NCBI GenBank assembly: GCA_046295175.1
Contig: JBKBNY010000005.1
Location: 124,001 to 188,000, forward strand
DNA: 64,000 nt
Source: JALOLV01 sp046295175
GTDB lineage: Bacteria > Bacteroidota > Bacteroidia > Cytophagales > Spirosomataceae
Reading direction: 5' to 3'
A program made the position numbers and the translations under genes. Below are positions 49,924-58,212 of the stretch, piece after piece. The notes under the pieces were generated by a model, which saw only the letters and a program-made list of their open reading frames with translations, ran no database searches and had not been told where the DNA came from. Position 1 is the stretch's first letter. The number at the start of each line of letters is the position of its first letter.

Positions 49924-50841
49924 TTAAAGATTGAATTCTTTACTGATTAATTTCATTGCTACGTTGCGGTCTTGGGTATCGATTGAATAATTATAAAGGA
50001 TGAATTCGTCAACTCCGTAACCCTCTCGCAGTTCGTAAACTTTATCTTTGAAATAGCTCGGACACCCAACGATATTGAGGTAATCGCCAGCTGTTTTGTA
50101 ATTTTCGGCAATCTGCTTGGCTTTTTTCATAGATTTATGGCAAACAATGCCCACCACCAAGTTTACCTTAGGATACTCGCCGTGCTTATCGAAATAATCT
50201 TGCTTGAGTTTTTCGAGCTTTTCTTTGGCATAATCTCGCTCCGACATCTCATGGCAAATCGAACGCGACAGATTTAGTTGTAGATTGATAACCCTATCGG
50301 CGGTTCGATAAGCAGATGTTGACAAAGACCAAACCTCTGGAGCAAAACCTTTGTAGGGTGGTACAACCACCCCTTTGCCTTCCTCATACAGTTGGTCGTC
50401 GTCTCTTAAATAGTGGACTAATTTTGTAAATTTATCTTCAAATGATTCTCGCATATCGGCCTTGTCATACTCCATTGCATAACCCACAGCCCTTGGATTT
50501 GGCGAACCATTTGCAATACCCAAATCTATCCGTCGCTGAAAAAGATTATTGAGCATTTTGAAGAATGTAGCTACATGATACGGTGAATACATACCCAGCA
50601 GTACTCCCGCAACACCGATTTTGATACGGTTGGTAGATGATGCTAAAATCGGAATAACCGCTTGTGGATTTGACCACGCAAGGCTCTTCTGCGAAAAATG
50701 GTGTTCGCTTATCCAATACCTCGAATAGCCCAATCTTTCGGCATTGACAGCCGACTGAACCACGTCTTCGAGTTTCATCAGGCTATTGAGTCCGCTCTGA
50801 CGCATACCAAAATCTAATATGCCAAAAGATACTTTTTCCAT
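49924..50841 (-). CDS. Luciferase-like (LLM class) flavin-dependent oxidoreductase, copy 1
   Basis: The protein has 305 residues. It shares FGILDFGMR, YSRYWISEHHFSQKSLAWSNP, IKIGVAGVLLGMYSPYHVA and IDLGIANGSP with the downstream copy, so the pair arose by duplication. The two have diverged in the middle of the chain (~160-220), which suggests different substrates. The gene starts 32 bp after the LanC-like gene on the same strand. Hence the order LanC-LanC-LLM-LLM looks like one operon. A monooxygenase or dehydro-residue reductase role on the lanthipeptides is plausible but not shown by the sequence. Confidence 0.86.
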   Translation of the reverse strand: MEKVSFGILDFGMRQSGLNSLMKLEDVVQSAVNAERLGYSRYWISEHHFSQKSLAWSNPQAVIPILASSTNRIKIGVAGVLLGMYSPYHVATFFKMLNNLFQRRIDLGIANGSPNPRAVGYAMEYDKADMRESFEDKFTKLVHYLRDDDQLYEEGKGVVVPPYKGFAPEVWSLSTSAYRTADRVINLQLNLSRSICHEMSERDYAKEKLEKLKQDYFDKHGEYPKVNLVVGIVCHKSMKKAKQIAENYKTAGDYLNIVGCPSYFKDKVYELREGYGVDEFILYNYSIDTQDRNVAMKLISKEFNL

Positions 50842-50873
50842 AGTTTGGTTGTTGTTTTTGATTAAATCCGATT

Positions 50874-52112
50874 CTACGATAGTAGCCAGACTTTTTCCCA
50901 GTAGGGTTCTTGGTCTTCGATGGCATCCATGAGTACCAAACTCGAACCCACAAATCCTTCGAGAAAATACCCTGAGATTTCGGTAAATAAACTTTGCTGT
51001 ACTTCATTTTCAAAAAGTTCGAAAGACTTATCGAGCCAATAATCGTAGGCCTCCATGTAGGCCTCTATGCCAGAGATGCGGGATAAATATTTGTAATAAT
51101 ATGCAATACCCGTGGCTCCGTGACAAAAAAGCGAACCATGACAACGAGTTTCGGCGATGCCTCTTATCGGAAGAATCGACTCTCCGATTTGGTCGGCTAA
51201 AATTCTTAATTCGGGTCTTTCTAAAATTGGAGCAACTTTATACAACAAGTGCATGATATTCATGTCTCCGTAACACCATCTTAAACCACCTCGATAGCCG
51301 TTTAGATTATCTGTACTGTATTTGTCTTGATTAAGGATTATCGAATTAGGGAAATTGTAAAATTCGCCTTCTTTGAATCTCTCGGTATTCTGAAATGACA
51401 AAATGAAATTTACGCCACCTTCTATCAAAGCTTTGCATTTTTCTGGTCTGATACCCGCTTCATAAAGATTTGCCAAAATCAGTAGAACCGAGACCATTCC
51501 GTGCGACAAGCCAAGATTCACTTCTGATTCTTGGCTTAGGTCTTTCATGTAAATATTTGGAAAATACAACCCACCCCGCGATACCACTGCGATGTTTTCG
51601 AGGGTATCGACAAATGTTTCTAAATAGGATTTAACCTCAGTATTTTTCTCGATTCGATAGTATAAATAGTGAAAACTGCCGCCGCCGCCGTGTAAATAAT
51701 CTACATTGCCATTTTGGATTCTTGCAATAGCGTTTTCAAAAACATACTTGTCGATATTACACAAATATTCATTCAATTCGTCTTCGATAAAACCCTCATT
51801 TATCAAAATCTCGATGGTTAGGCCTAATCCGGCAAGTCCGTTCGACAGTGTTGGATTTAGTAACGTTTTATCTTCGCCACTCGCAACGATACTCAATATA
51901 CGAGTCAGCAACGAAGAACCTTTTACCATCAATTCATCTTGGCGTTCGGTAATGACTCTCGAAGCATAGAAATAGTACAAAATCTTCCCGATTTCACCAC
52001 GAGTAAGGTTAAGGTATTCGGTAGGGTTTTGTTCGATATAATCTAACAGTTCGATTATCTTTAGTTTACATTTTTCAGCAATTTGTAAATCTGTTTCGGT
52101 CATAGGGTTCAT
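50874..52112 (-). CDS. LanC-like lanthionine cyclase with complete zinc site
   Basis: The protein has 412 residues, the standard length for a class I LanC. It catalyses addition of cysteine thiols to dehydrated Ser/Thr to form (methyl)lanthionine rings. All expected motifs are present: GLAGLGL (~98), LSHGM (catalytic-site histidine region, ~210), WCYGD with zinc ligand Cys280, and FCHGATG with ligands Cys330-His331. There is also an extra CHG six residues earlier (Cys324). Start alternatives are 52112 and 52103. The gene begins 5 bp after the stop of the second LanC-like gene. Confidence 0.9.
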   Translation of the reverse strand: MNPMTETDLQIAEKCKLKIIELLDYIEQNPTEYLNLTRGEIGKILYYFYASRVITERQDELMVKGSSLLTRILSIVASGEDKTLLNPTLSNGLAGLGLTIEILINEGFIEDELNEYLCNIDKYVFENAIARIQNGNVDYLHGGGGSFHYLYYRIEKNTEVKSYLETFVDTLENIAVVSRGGLYFPNIYMKDLSQESEVNLGLSHGMVSVLLILANLYEAGIRPEKCKALIEGGVNFILSFQNTERFKEGEFYNFPNSIILNQDKYSTDNLNGYRGGLRWCYGDMNIMHLLYKVAPILERPELRILADQIGESILPIRGIAETRCHGSLFCHGATGIAYYYKYLSRISGIEAYMEAYDYWLDKSFELFENEVQQSLFTEISGYFLEGFVGSSLVLMDAIEDQEPYWEKVWLLS

Positions 52113-52117
52113 ATATT

Positions 52118-53332
52118 TTACAAAAGCCAGATAAAATCGTCAATTTCAAAAAAGTTTGGTCTGACATACATCATGTAGGCGATACCAATTCCGATAATTC
52201 CTTCAGAAAAACAAACATTTGTATGCGTATTCCAGGGGTTATAAGCAGCTTTAAAACCAGCATAGGGAGACTCCTGCTTCTCGCCGTATTCTACGCTCCT
52301 TGCCAACCAATAATCTGTTGCATTCTTAAAAATTGGCAGTTGGGTGATTCGGTGTATCTTATGAAACATCCACATTAATCCTGTTGCTCCAAACAAAATA
52401 CTGGCGTCTTCGACTCTGTTTATCTCTTGGCTTTTTCGATTTACCGAGTTTTCTAAAATGCTAATCCCTTTATTGTACCAGTCGTCATTTGCGAAAACAG
52501 TACCCGCTCTCAGCAGCATATACCCTACCCCCATATCACCGTAGCAAAGTGCCAACCTACTTGCATCGGTGCTGTCTAAGACATCCGAAAACAGAAAATG
52601 TTGGCCCTCAATTTCTTGGCTCAAAACAAACTTTATCGCCTGCTCTACGATACGCTGGGTTTGTGGCCTAAATGTCTCATCAATTTCGGTAAGGCGGGTC
52701 AACAACAAAATGATTGCTGCCGAACCATGAGGCATTGTCAGATAAACGCGTGGGTCGCCTTTAAACTTCGTTTTCCAATAAATACCGTTATCAGTTTTAA
52801 ATGCTTGCTCCTCAAGTTCTGCTATCAGGCGTTGCATAATTGGTTTACAAAGGGCCGGATTGGTTTCGTATCGCCAGAGAAAATACAAGCCCATTGAAAT
52901 TGCACCATTCACAAAACCACCAATGTCGCCTTCGTTGAGGTATTCGTCCAATTTTTCTTCGAGAGCAGTATCAATATCTTCCAAAAACTCATTGGGTTCG
53001 CCATCCAAAAAACCTTTCTTAAAGTAATAATTGGCCAACATTCCGAGTTCGGAAATATCCAAAAAGAAGCTCGGCGATGCCTTTTTTCCAATCAAATCGC
53101 AGGCTTTTTCAAATTCTTCTTTGGCTTTTTTATGGTATTCTGTCAGTCCATAATAAGTACCATACACATGATAAAGAAACGAAAGCCCGAGGATTCCTCT
53201 CGAAAGACCAAACGTTGTTAAATCTTGATGATGTTGAGGGGCAATCTCCACAATATCTTCAATCTTAAATGCCGCCGCAGTTGTGTACTGTTCAATGGTA
53301 TATTTTTCGCTCACCTCTGTCATTTTGGACAA
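52118..53332 (-). CDS. LanC-like protein with degenerate zinc site
   Basis: The protein has 404 residues. The fold-level repeats of LanC are visible: LSRGILGLSFLYHVYG, NGAISMGLYFLWRYE, MPHGSAAIILLLTRL (the HG histidine kept), LCYGDMGVGYMLLRAG (Cys263 kept) and EGIIGIGIAYMMYVRP. Where functional LanC has C-H-G-A-T-G, this protein has L-F-G-A-T-G (Leu313-Phe314). It therefore lacks two of the three zinc ligands. It may be an inactive partner of the downstream LanC, a leader-binding or scaffold protein, or a cyclase with an altered mechanism. It is the first gene of the left-pointing arm. Confidence 0.87.
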   Translation of the reverse strand: MSKMTEVSEKYTIEQYTTAAAFKIEDIVEIAPQHHQDLTTFGLSRGILGLSFLYHVYGTYYGLTEYHKKAKEEFEKACDLIGKKASPSFFLDISELGMLANYYFKKGFLDGEPNEFLEDIDTALEEKLDEYLNEGDIGGFVNGAISMGLYFLWRYETNPALCKPIMQRLIAELEEQAFKTDNGIYWKTKFKGDPRVYLTMPHGSAAIILLLTRLTEIDETFRPQTQRIVEQAIKFVLSQEIEGQHFLFSDVLDSTDASRLALCYGDMGVGYMLLRAGTVFANDDWYNKGISILENSVNRKSQEINRVEDASILFGATGLMWMFHKIHRITQLPIFKNATDYWLARSVEYGEKQESPYAGFKAAYNPWNTHTNVCFSEGIIGIGIAYMMYVRPNFFEIDDFIWLL

Positions 53333-53762
53333 TTTTTTATTTTTTCTAATATATTATCTATCAATCCGAGAAAACGACTTTCGCAATTATGTGGTAATAA
53401 CTCTGAGTTGAACAAAATCAAATTTAGACTAACGCCTCAGCCAATAATATTCAGTCAAAACCTTCTTTTTGCTTATCCAAAATTGAGTTTTGTATATCTA
53501 TAATGAAAAATATTTAGAGAGAGAAGTCATTTTGATAGACTAAATGAAAATCGACTTCTACGAAGTATATACAGGCAAATCGACTATTTACAAATTTTAG
53601 ATACTGTTCGTTTGGTAGAGTTCATCGAAACTTTGGGGTATTCTGTATAAATAATTTCAAATCAGTATCCTTACTTTAAAATTTTGTATCGCTTACTTAT
53701 CTATAAGCCGGCAGGTAGGTCGAGCATTTTTTGTATGGTTTAACTTTATAATGATTTCAAAA
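53333..53762. other. 430-bp divergent control region between the LanC arm and the precursor arm
   Basis: No credible gene is present. Contents are an inverted repeat at 53523-53558 (GAAGTC / GACTTC with a further ATTTT/AAAAT segment) and TGTATGGTTTAAC at 53732-53744, which is repeated upstream of the LanB gene. The sequence is AT-rich. Promoters for both arms must lie here. No perfect TAnnTTTG box with a proper partner was found. Confidence 0.5.
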
Positions 53763-53945
53763 ATGAAAAAGAAAACAAGTTCATCGAAATTGTCTTTAGA
53801 CAAAGAAACAGTTGCTCGTCTGAACGAAGAACAACTCGGAGCAGACCAAACTCAACAAGTAGAGGGCGGTGCTACTGCATTTACTGCTGGTGGCTCGTGC
53901 TGCGGTATTGGTAATACTGGCACTTACACATCTTGCGGTAAATAA
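53763..53945 (+). CDS. Class I lanthipeptide precursor 1
   Basis: The frame opens at 53751, but the ATG at 53763 gives MKKKTSSSK, matching the start of the three paralogues (60 residues). The leader carries LSLDKETVARLNEEQL, the Bacteroidota class I lanthipeptide leader motif that resembles the FNLD-type box recognised by LanB. It ends in VEGG (residues 35-36). The predicted core is 24 residues: ATAFTAGGSCCG, then IGNTGTYTSCGK. It has two Thr near the N-terminus, SCC and TYTSC, so up to three (methyl)lanthionine rings are possible. Confidence 0.9.
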   Translation: MKKKTSSSKLSLDKETVARLNEEQLGADQTQQVEGGATAFTAGGSCCGIGNTGTYTSCGK

Positions 53946-54048
53946 GAGAATATTAGATAATGTAATATTGAGTCTTGTCTAATTCTCGCTTATTTCTATG
54001 CGTTAGCACCAAATAGTTTTTTCTATTAACTCTTAATTTTTTTTACTC

Positions 54049-54225
54049 ATGAAAAAGAAAAACGCTTCTACTAAGCTGTCGCTTGATAAAGAGACGATTG
54101 CTCGTTTGAACGAAGAACAATTGTCTGCTGACCAAACTCAGCAAGTTGAGGGTGGAGCAACTGTGTTTACTGCCGGGGCATCTTGCTGTGGTATCGGTAA
54201 AACAGGAACTTACACTTCTTGCTAA
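54049..54225 (+). CDS. Class I lanthipeptide precursor 2
   Basis: The protein has 58 residues. The leader (MKKKNASTK, LSLDKETIARLNEEQL, QQVEGG) is nearly identical to precursor 1. The predicted core is 22 residues, ATVFTAGASCCG plus IGKTGTYTSC. It ends at the last cysteine and lacks the GK or GR tail of the others, which may place the terminal cysteine in a C-terminal ring or leave it open to decarboxylation-type chemistry. A hairpin follows at 54237. Confidence 0.9.
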   Translation: MKKKNASTKLSLDKETIARLNEEQLSADQTQQVEGGATVFTAGASCCGIGKTGTYTSC

Positions 54226-54236
54226 TATATTTTTCG

Positions 54237-54259
54237 GGGTCGAGGTTTCGCCTCGACCC
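54237..54259 (+). terminator. Hairpin between precursor 2 and precursor 3
   Basis: GGGTCGAGG and CCTCGACCC form a perfect 9-bp stem with a TTTCG loop, 12 bp after the stop of precursor 2. Only a weak T-rich stretch follows. It is likely a partial terminator or RNA-stabilising element that sets precursor dosage. Confidence 0.55.
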
Positions 54260-54308
54260 TGCTTTCAATCTTCAAACCAATTACATAATCTTTAAAATAT
54301 TTACAAAC

Positions 54309-54482
54309 ATGAAAAAGAAAGTAACTCCTAATAGATTGACATTGGATAAAGAAACAATTTCACAATTAAACGCCGAACAACTCAATAACGACCAAGGACA
54401 GGAGATTATGGGTGGTGCAACTAAATTTACGGGTGGTGCTTCGTGCTGCGGACCAGACACATACACTTCTTGCGGACGTTAA
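54309..54482 (+). CDS. Class I lanthipeptide precursor 3
   Basis: The frame is open upstream to 54219, but that part crosses the hairpin. ATG 54309 (MKKKVTPNR) fits the paralogues and gives 57 residues. The leader is the most divergent (LTLDKETISQLNAEQL, EIMGG). The predicted core is 21 residues, ATKFTGGASCCG and PDTYTSCGR, with the shortest middle loop of the four. The SCC and TYTSC anchors are kept, so the ring topology should be the same with a smaller central segment. Confidence 0.9.
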   Translation: MKKKVTPNRLTLDKETISQLNAEQLNNDQGQEIMGGATKFTGGASCCGPDTYTSCGR

Positions 54483-54602
54483 AATTATGTAAGTAGTTAA
54501 TCGCCAATAGAAGCCCGTAATCACATGATTATCAACCTCTTATGATGATTAACAAATAGCATAAACGATAAAGAAACGTTAATTTCAAAAAGATTCTATA
54601 AC

Positions 54603-54785
54603 ATGAAAAAGAAAAACAATGAAGGGCGTCTGTCTTTAGACAAAGAGACCATTGCACGCCTCAATGCCGAGCAGCTTTCGGATGACCAAGCAGACCAAAT
54701 TGTCGGTGGTGCAACAGGTTTTACCGCAGGGCCATCATGCTGCAGCGATAAACCTACGGGTACTTATACTTCTTGTGGGCGATAA
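54603..54785 (+). CDS. Class I lanthipeptide precursor 4
   Basis: The protein has 60 residues. The leader is MKKKNNEGR, LSLDKETIARLNAEQL and QIVGG. The predicted 24-residue core is ATGFTAGPSCCS plus DKPTGTYTSCGR. It differs from precursors 1 and 2 mainly at the third core position and in the middle loop, where a charged DK-P replaces G-I-G. A longer gap (120 bp) separates it from precursor 3. The four precursors probably come from tandem duplication with selection on the loop. Confidence 0.9.
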   Translation: MKKKNNEGRLSLDKETIARLNAEQLSDDQADQIVGGATGFTAGPSCCSDKPTGTYTSCGR

Positions 54786-54822
54786 TTTCCTTATCGAAAC
54801 TGAATCTACATCTTTATAAACA

Positions 54823-54853
54823 AACTAAGCCGTGGGAAACCCTCGGCTTAGTT
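54823..54853 (+). terminator. Hairpin between the precursors and the LanB gene
   Basis: AACTAAGCCG and CGGCTTAGTT form a perfect 10-bp stem, continued after one T-T mismatch by GGG/CCC with an AAA loop. It lies 37 bp past precursor 4. No U-tract follows, so attenuation, not full stop, is likely. This would keep precursor RNA in excess over the dehydratase. Confidence 0.6.
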
Positions 54854-54866
54854 CTCCAAACCAATG

Positions 54867-54879
54867 TGTATGGTTTAAC
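54867..54879 (+). promoter_or_regulatory. 13-bp sequence shared with the precursor 1 leader
   Basis: TGTATGGTTTAAC occurs here, 114 bp before the LanB start, and again at 53732-53744, 18 bp before precursor 1. Both lie at the 5' side of expression units of the same pathway. It might be a regulator site, perhaps for the LytTR protein encoded at 58213, or part of a promoter. Confidence 0.3.
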
Positions 54880-54993
54880 ATTGTTTTAGACAATCAAAAT
54901 TATAAAAAATTTCTAAATATCAACAAAAAAGCATAGAATTTATGCCAATTAGTTGTTGGTTTGAATCCTATTGTCTTCAACATTTGTAGAATC

Positions 54994-57900
54994 ATGAACT
55001 TTATATCTCAAAATTTTCAATTAGTCCGTCGCTCGGCATTACCTGTAAATATTTTGTTGGATTTACAGAACAATGCTCAAAATGACCCCGCAAAATTTGA
55101 AAAAGCTTTAATAGATTTTTTTGTTCAGCCTGCTATGCTTGAGGTACTCTATGTGGCATCTCCTGAGCTTTATGAGGCTTTTATTGGGGTGATTTCTGGC
55201 ACATATCAAACCGGAATTGACAAATTGATGAGAACACTGCACAAATATCTCATCAGAATGACAACCCGAAGCACACCCTACGGTTTATTTGCTGGCTGCA
55301 CGGTTAGCACTCAGCAAAAAGAAACCAAAATTGAATTTGATGAAGATGCCCCATACTACCTGCATTCGCGGTTAGACATGAATTATGTCGCCGAGATGAC
55401 TGCCGATATTCTTAGAAATGATACAATTCGTAAGCAGCTTAGATATTATCCTAATACGAGTTTGTATCCGATTGGCGATGGTTTCAGGTACATCGAAAGT
55501 ATCCTCAAAAACAAAAAACGTACTTATTTGCTGGCATCGGTCGAGACCAGCCCCTATCTACAAATTATCCTCCAAACGGCCAAGCAAGGAGCAACTTTTG
55601 CCGAATTAGCCACGGCACTACAATCTGATGAATTCACACAAGAAGAAATAGAAAATTACATCGAAAATATTATCGAATCGCAGATTTTGGTGAGCGAACT
55701 CGAACCCACTACAACCGGAGACGAATTTTTTGACGTTTTGATTGCACGATTAAGGAAACTGAACGAAACCAATGAAATTTGTCAAAAACTCGAAGAAATT
55801 AAAACACTTTTGGGAAGTAATAAAAAAGGAATCCAAAAATACCAAGACATACAGTCAATCATTTCGCAGAATTTCACGACCACCAACAGCAAAGATTTGG
55901 TTCAGACTGATATGTTTTTCAATATGAAAGAATGTAGCCTCAGCGATTCTTTTATCCGTACTTTGGCCAAAGATTTAAAGAATATTATGCCACTCGGCTT
56001 GACTTATTACAATGCCGACCTCGCCAACTTCAAAAGTAAATTTTATGAAAGATACGAAGAGCAAGAAATGCCACTTTTGTCGGTGATTGACAATGAAACT
56101 GGCATTGGCTACGGTAGTGTAACCTCAAACAAAGCCGATAATCTACCTTTGCTCGATAATCTGGTGATTCCATCAAATTTGAAATCTGACACAACTGAGT
56201 GGACTCCCCTCTCGCGTTGGAAATACAAAATATATCAAGAAGCAATCGCAAAGAAGCAATTGGTTGTCGAAATCACCGACCAAATGATTAACAGCTACAA
56301 AGAAGCCAACGAGATTACGCCCACACTCACCAAGGGTTTTTATATTTTCGGTAACTTAATCGCGAATTCTGCCGAAAGTATCGACAATGGTAACTTTAAA
56401 TTTAATCTCTACACAATGACGGGTTCGTCTGGAATCAAACTTTTAGGCCGGTTCGGACACGGAAACCCCAGCCTCACTGATAAACTAAAAGAGGCCGCCA
56501 AACTCGAAGACAGCTACATTGCAGACGCAATTTATGCCGAAATCGCTCATTTGCCCGAAGCTCGGGTTGGTAATATCTTGATGCGGCCACATTTAAGAAC
56601 ATACGAGATTCCGTACTTGGCAGGCTCCGATTTGGAACAAGAATACCAGATTACACCCGATGATTTGATGGTTTCGATAAAAGGCAATGAGGTGATATTG
56701 AGGTCGAAAAGATTGAACCGAAGGATTATACCGAGACGAAGCAATGCCCACAATACCGTCAATGGGCTACCTGTTTATAAGTTTCTGTGCGATTTAGAAA
56801 ACCAAGAATTACAGCATCTTTATGGGTGGTCTTGGGGATTTCTGAACGACCATCTTTTTTTGCCGAGGATTCAATACAAACACTTGATTTTACAAAGAGC
56901 TACTTGGAATATCAAGAAAGAAACGTACTCGGCTCTTAATCAAAAAAATGCAAATTTGATTGAAGAACTACGCAAAATCCAAACTGAATTGGAGATTCCG
57001 AGATTTGTGCAATTATCAGAAGGTGATAACGAATTATTGATTGATTTTGATTGTAATTTCTCGGTTCAGATTTTGGTGGATGCTTTAAAGAAATACGAAA
57101 GATTCAAATTGGTCGAATACCTCGGATTGGAAAAAGATTGCTTTTTAAGAACTTCTGAAGGGTTTTATACCAACGAAATTTTGATTCCGATGCTCAAAGA
57201 TGCCGAAATCCCTGCCGAAAACTCGACCAATAAGCCAGTTGAGCCAGTCATAAAACGCAACTTTGTCATCGGGAGCGAATGGCTCTACGTAAAAATCTAC
57301 ACTGGCACCAAAACAGCCGACAAAATCTTGACTCAGGTCATCAAACCATTTGTTGAGGAGATGCTCCAAAAAGGCATTATTGAGCAATGGTTTTTTATTC
57401 GATACGCCGACCCCGACGAGCATATCAGGGTACGATTCAATCATAATACCAAACCAGACTTTTGGCACGTTGTGTTGAATAATCTAAGTCAATTGCTGCA
57501 ACCGTACATCGACAAAGGGATTATCACTAAGTTTCAGACCGATACTTACAAACGAGAAGTCGAACGCTACGGAGCCTCAACTATCGAACTTGTAGAAAAA
57601 GTATTTTGTGCCGATAGCAAGGCAATCATAAATTTCTTAGATTTGATTGAAGGCGACGAAGGCGAAAGATACCGTTGGCTGATTGCACTGCGTGGCGTAG
57701 ATATGCTATTGCAAGATTTTGGGTACGATTTACCTCGCAAAAAAGAGATTATGGAACAAATGAGAGATAATTTCTTTAGCGAGTTCAATGGCAATACCAG
57801 CCTAAACAAACAGCTCAATGATAAATACAGGCAGCATACCGCCGAAATCGAAAGTTTTCTTCGACAAGAAGACGACATAAAAAATGAAATCGAAGAGGCT

Positions 57901-58134
57901 ATTGCCTACCTTTACGAGAGGTCTCAAAATATCACTATTCTAAAAGAAGAAATATTCTCTAAACTCGAAGTTGATGAAAAAAGGTTAATCAGTAGTATCA
58001 TTCACATGTTCTTGAATCGGATGTTTATCTCAAAACAAAGAGTACACGAACTCGTGATTTATCATTACCTGAAAAAATATTACGAATCGTCGTTTGCGAG
58101 GGCCAAAAGCATGTCGAAAATTGCCATTCAGTAA
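54994..58134 (+). CDS. Lantibiotic dehydratase (LanB) with C-terminal SpaB_C domain
   Basis: The frame is open from 54961 with a TTG-like start. The ATG at 54994 (MNFISQNFQLVRR) fits homologues, giving 1046 residues, the length of full LanB enzymes. The protein uses glutamyl-tRNA to glutamylate Ser/Thr and then eliminates glutamate to make dehydro residues. Residues ~10-700 form the glutamylation domain, with the signature RSTPYGLFAG at residues 92-101. Residues ~762-1035 form the elimination or thiopeptide-type domain (EWLYVKIYTG, WFFIRYADPDEHIRVRF). The gene follows the four precursors and precedes a two-component system. No split into two subunits is seen. Confidence 0.93.
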   Translation: MNFISQNFQLVRRSALPVNILLDLQNNAQNDPAKFEKALIDFFVQPAMLEVLYVASPELYEAFIGVISGTYQTGIDKLMRTLHKYLIRMTTRSTPYGLFAGCTVSTQQKETKIEFDEDAPYYLHSRLDMNYVAEMTADILRNDTIRKQLRYYPNTSLYPIGDGFRYIESILKNKKRTYLLASVETSPYLQIILQTAKQGATFAELATALQSDEFTQEEIENYIENIIESQILVSELEPTTTGDEFFDVLIARLRKLNETNEICQKLEEIKTLLGSNKKGIQKYQDIQSIISQNFTTTNSKDLVQTDMFFNMKECSLSDSFIRTLAKDLKNIMPLGLTYYNADLANFKSKFYERYEEQEMPLLSVIDNETGIGYGSVTSNKADNLPLLDNLVIPSNLKSDTTEWTPLSRWKYKIYQEAIAKKQLVVEITDQMINSYKEANEITPTLTKGFYIFGNLIANSAESIDNGNFKFNLYTMTGSSGIKLLGRFGHGNPSLTDKLKEAAKLEDSYIADAIYAEIAHLPEARVGNILMRPHLRTYEIPYLAGSDLEQEYQITPDDLMVSIKGNEVILRSKRLNRRIIPRRSNAHNTVNGLPVYKFLCDLENQELQHLYGWSWGFLNDHLFLPRIQYKHLILQRATWNIKKETYSALNQKNANLIEELRKIQTELEIPRFVQLSEGDNELLIDFDCNFSVQILVDALKKYERFKLVEYLGLEKDCFLRTSEGFYTNEILIPMLKDAEIPAENSTNKPVEPVIKRNFVIGSEWLYVKIYTGTKTADKILTQVIKPFVEEMLQKGIIEQWFFIRYADPDEHIRVRFNHNTKPDFWHVVLNNLSQLLQPYIDKGIITKFQTDTYKREVERYGASTIELVEKVFCADSKAIINFLDLIEGDEGERYRWLIALRGVDMLLQDFGYDLPRKKEIMEQMRDNFFSEFNGNTSLNKQLNDKYRQHTAEIESFLRQEDDIKNEIEEAIAYLYERSQNITILKEEIFSKLEVDEKRLISSIIHMFLNRMFISKQRVHELVIYHYLKKYYESSFARAKSMSKIAIQ

Positions 58135-58212
58135 TCCGCAAAAAGTATTTTGCCAAGATACATTGATTAAAAACAGAAGTTTATCGAATATTACGATTCA
58201 AAACTACAAGCT

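Noticed and set aside
53543..53599. 18-codon frame in the gap before precursor 1 (MKIDFYEVYTGKSTIYKF)
   Set aside because: It is too short, lacks a GG motif or Cys, overlaps an inverted repeat, and has no relation to the other peptides.
54575..54583. AACGTTAAT upstream of precursor 4 as a LytTR binding half-site
   Set aside because: It fits the loose LytTR half-site pattern, but no second half-site lies one helical turn pair away, and the pattern is short enough to occur by chance.
54961..54993. Upstream extension of LanB from a TTG codon
   Set aside because: The extra 11 residues are not LanB-like, and an ATG with the expected N-terminal sequence is at 54994.
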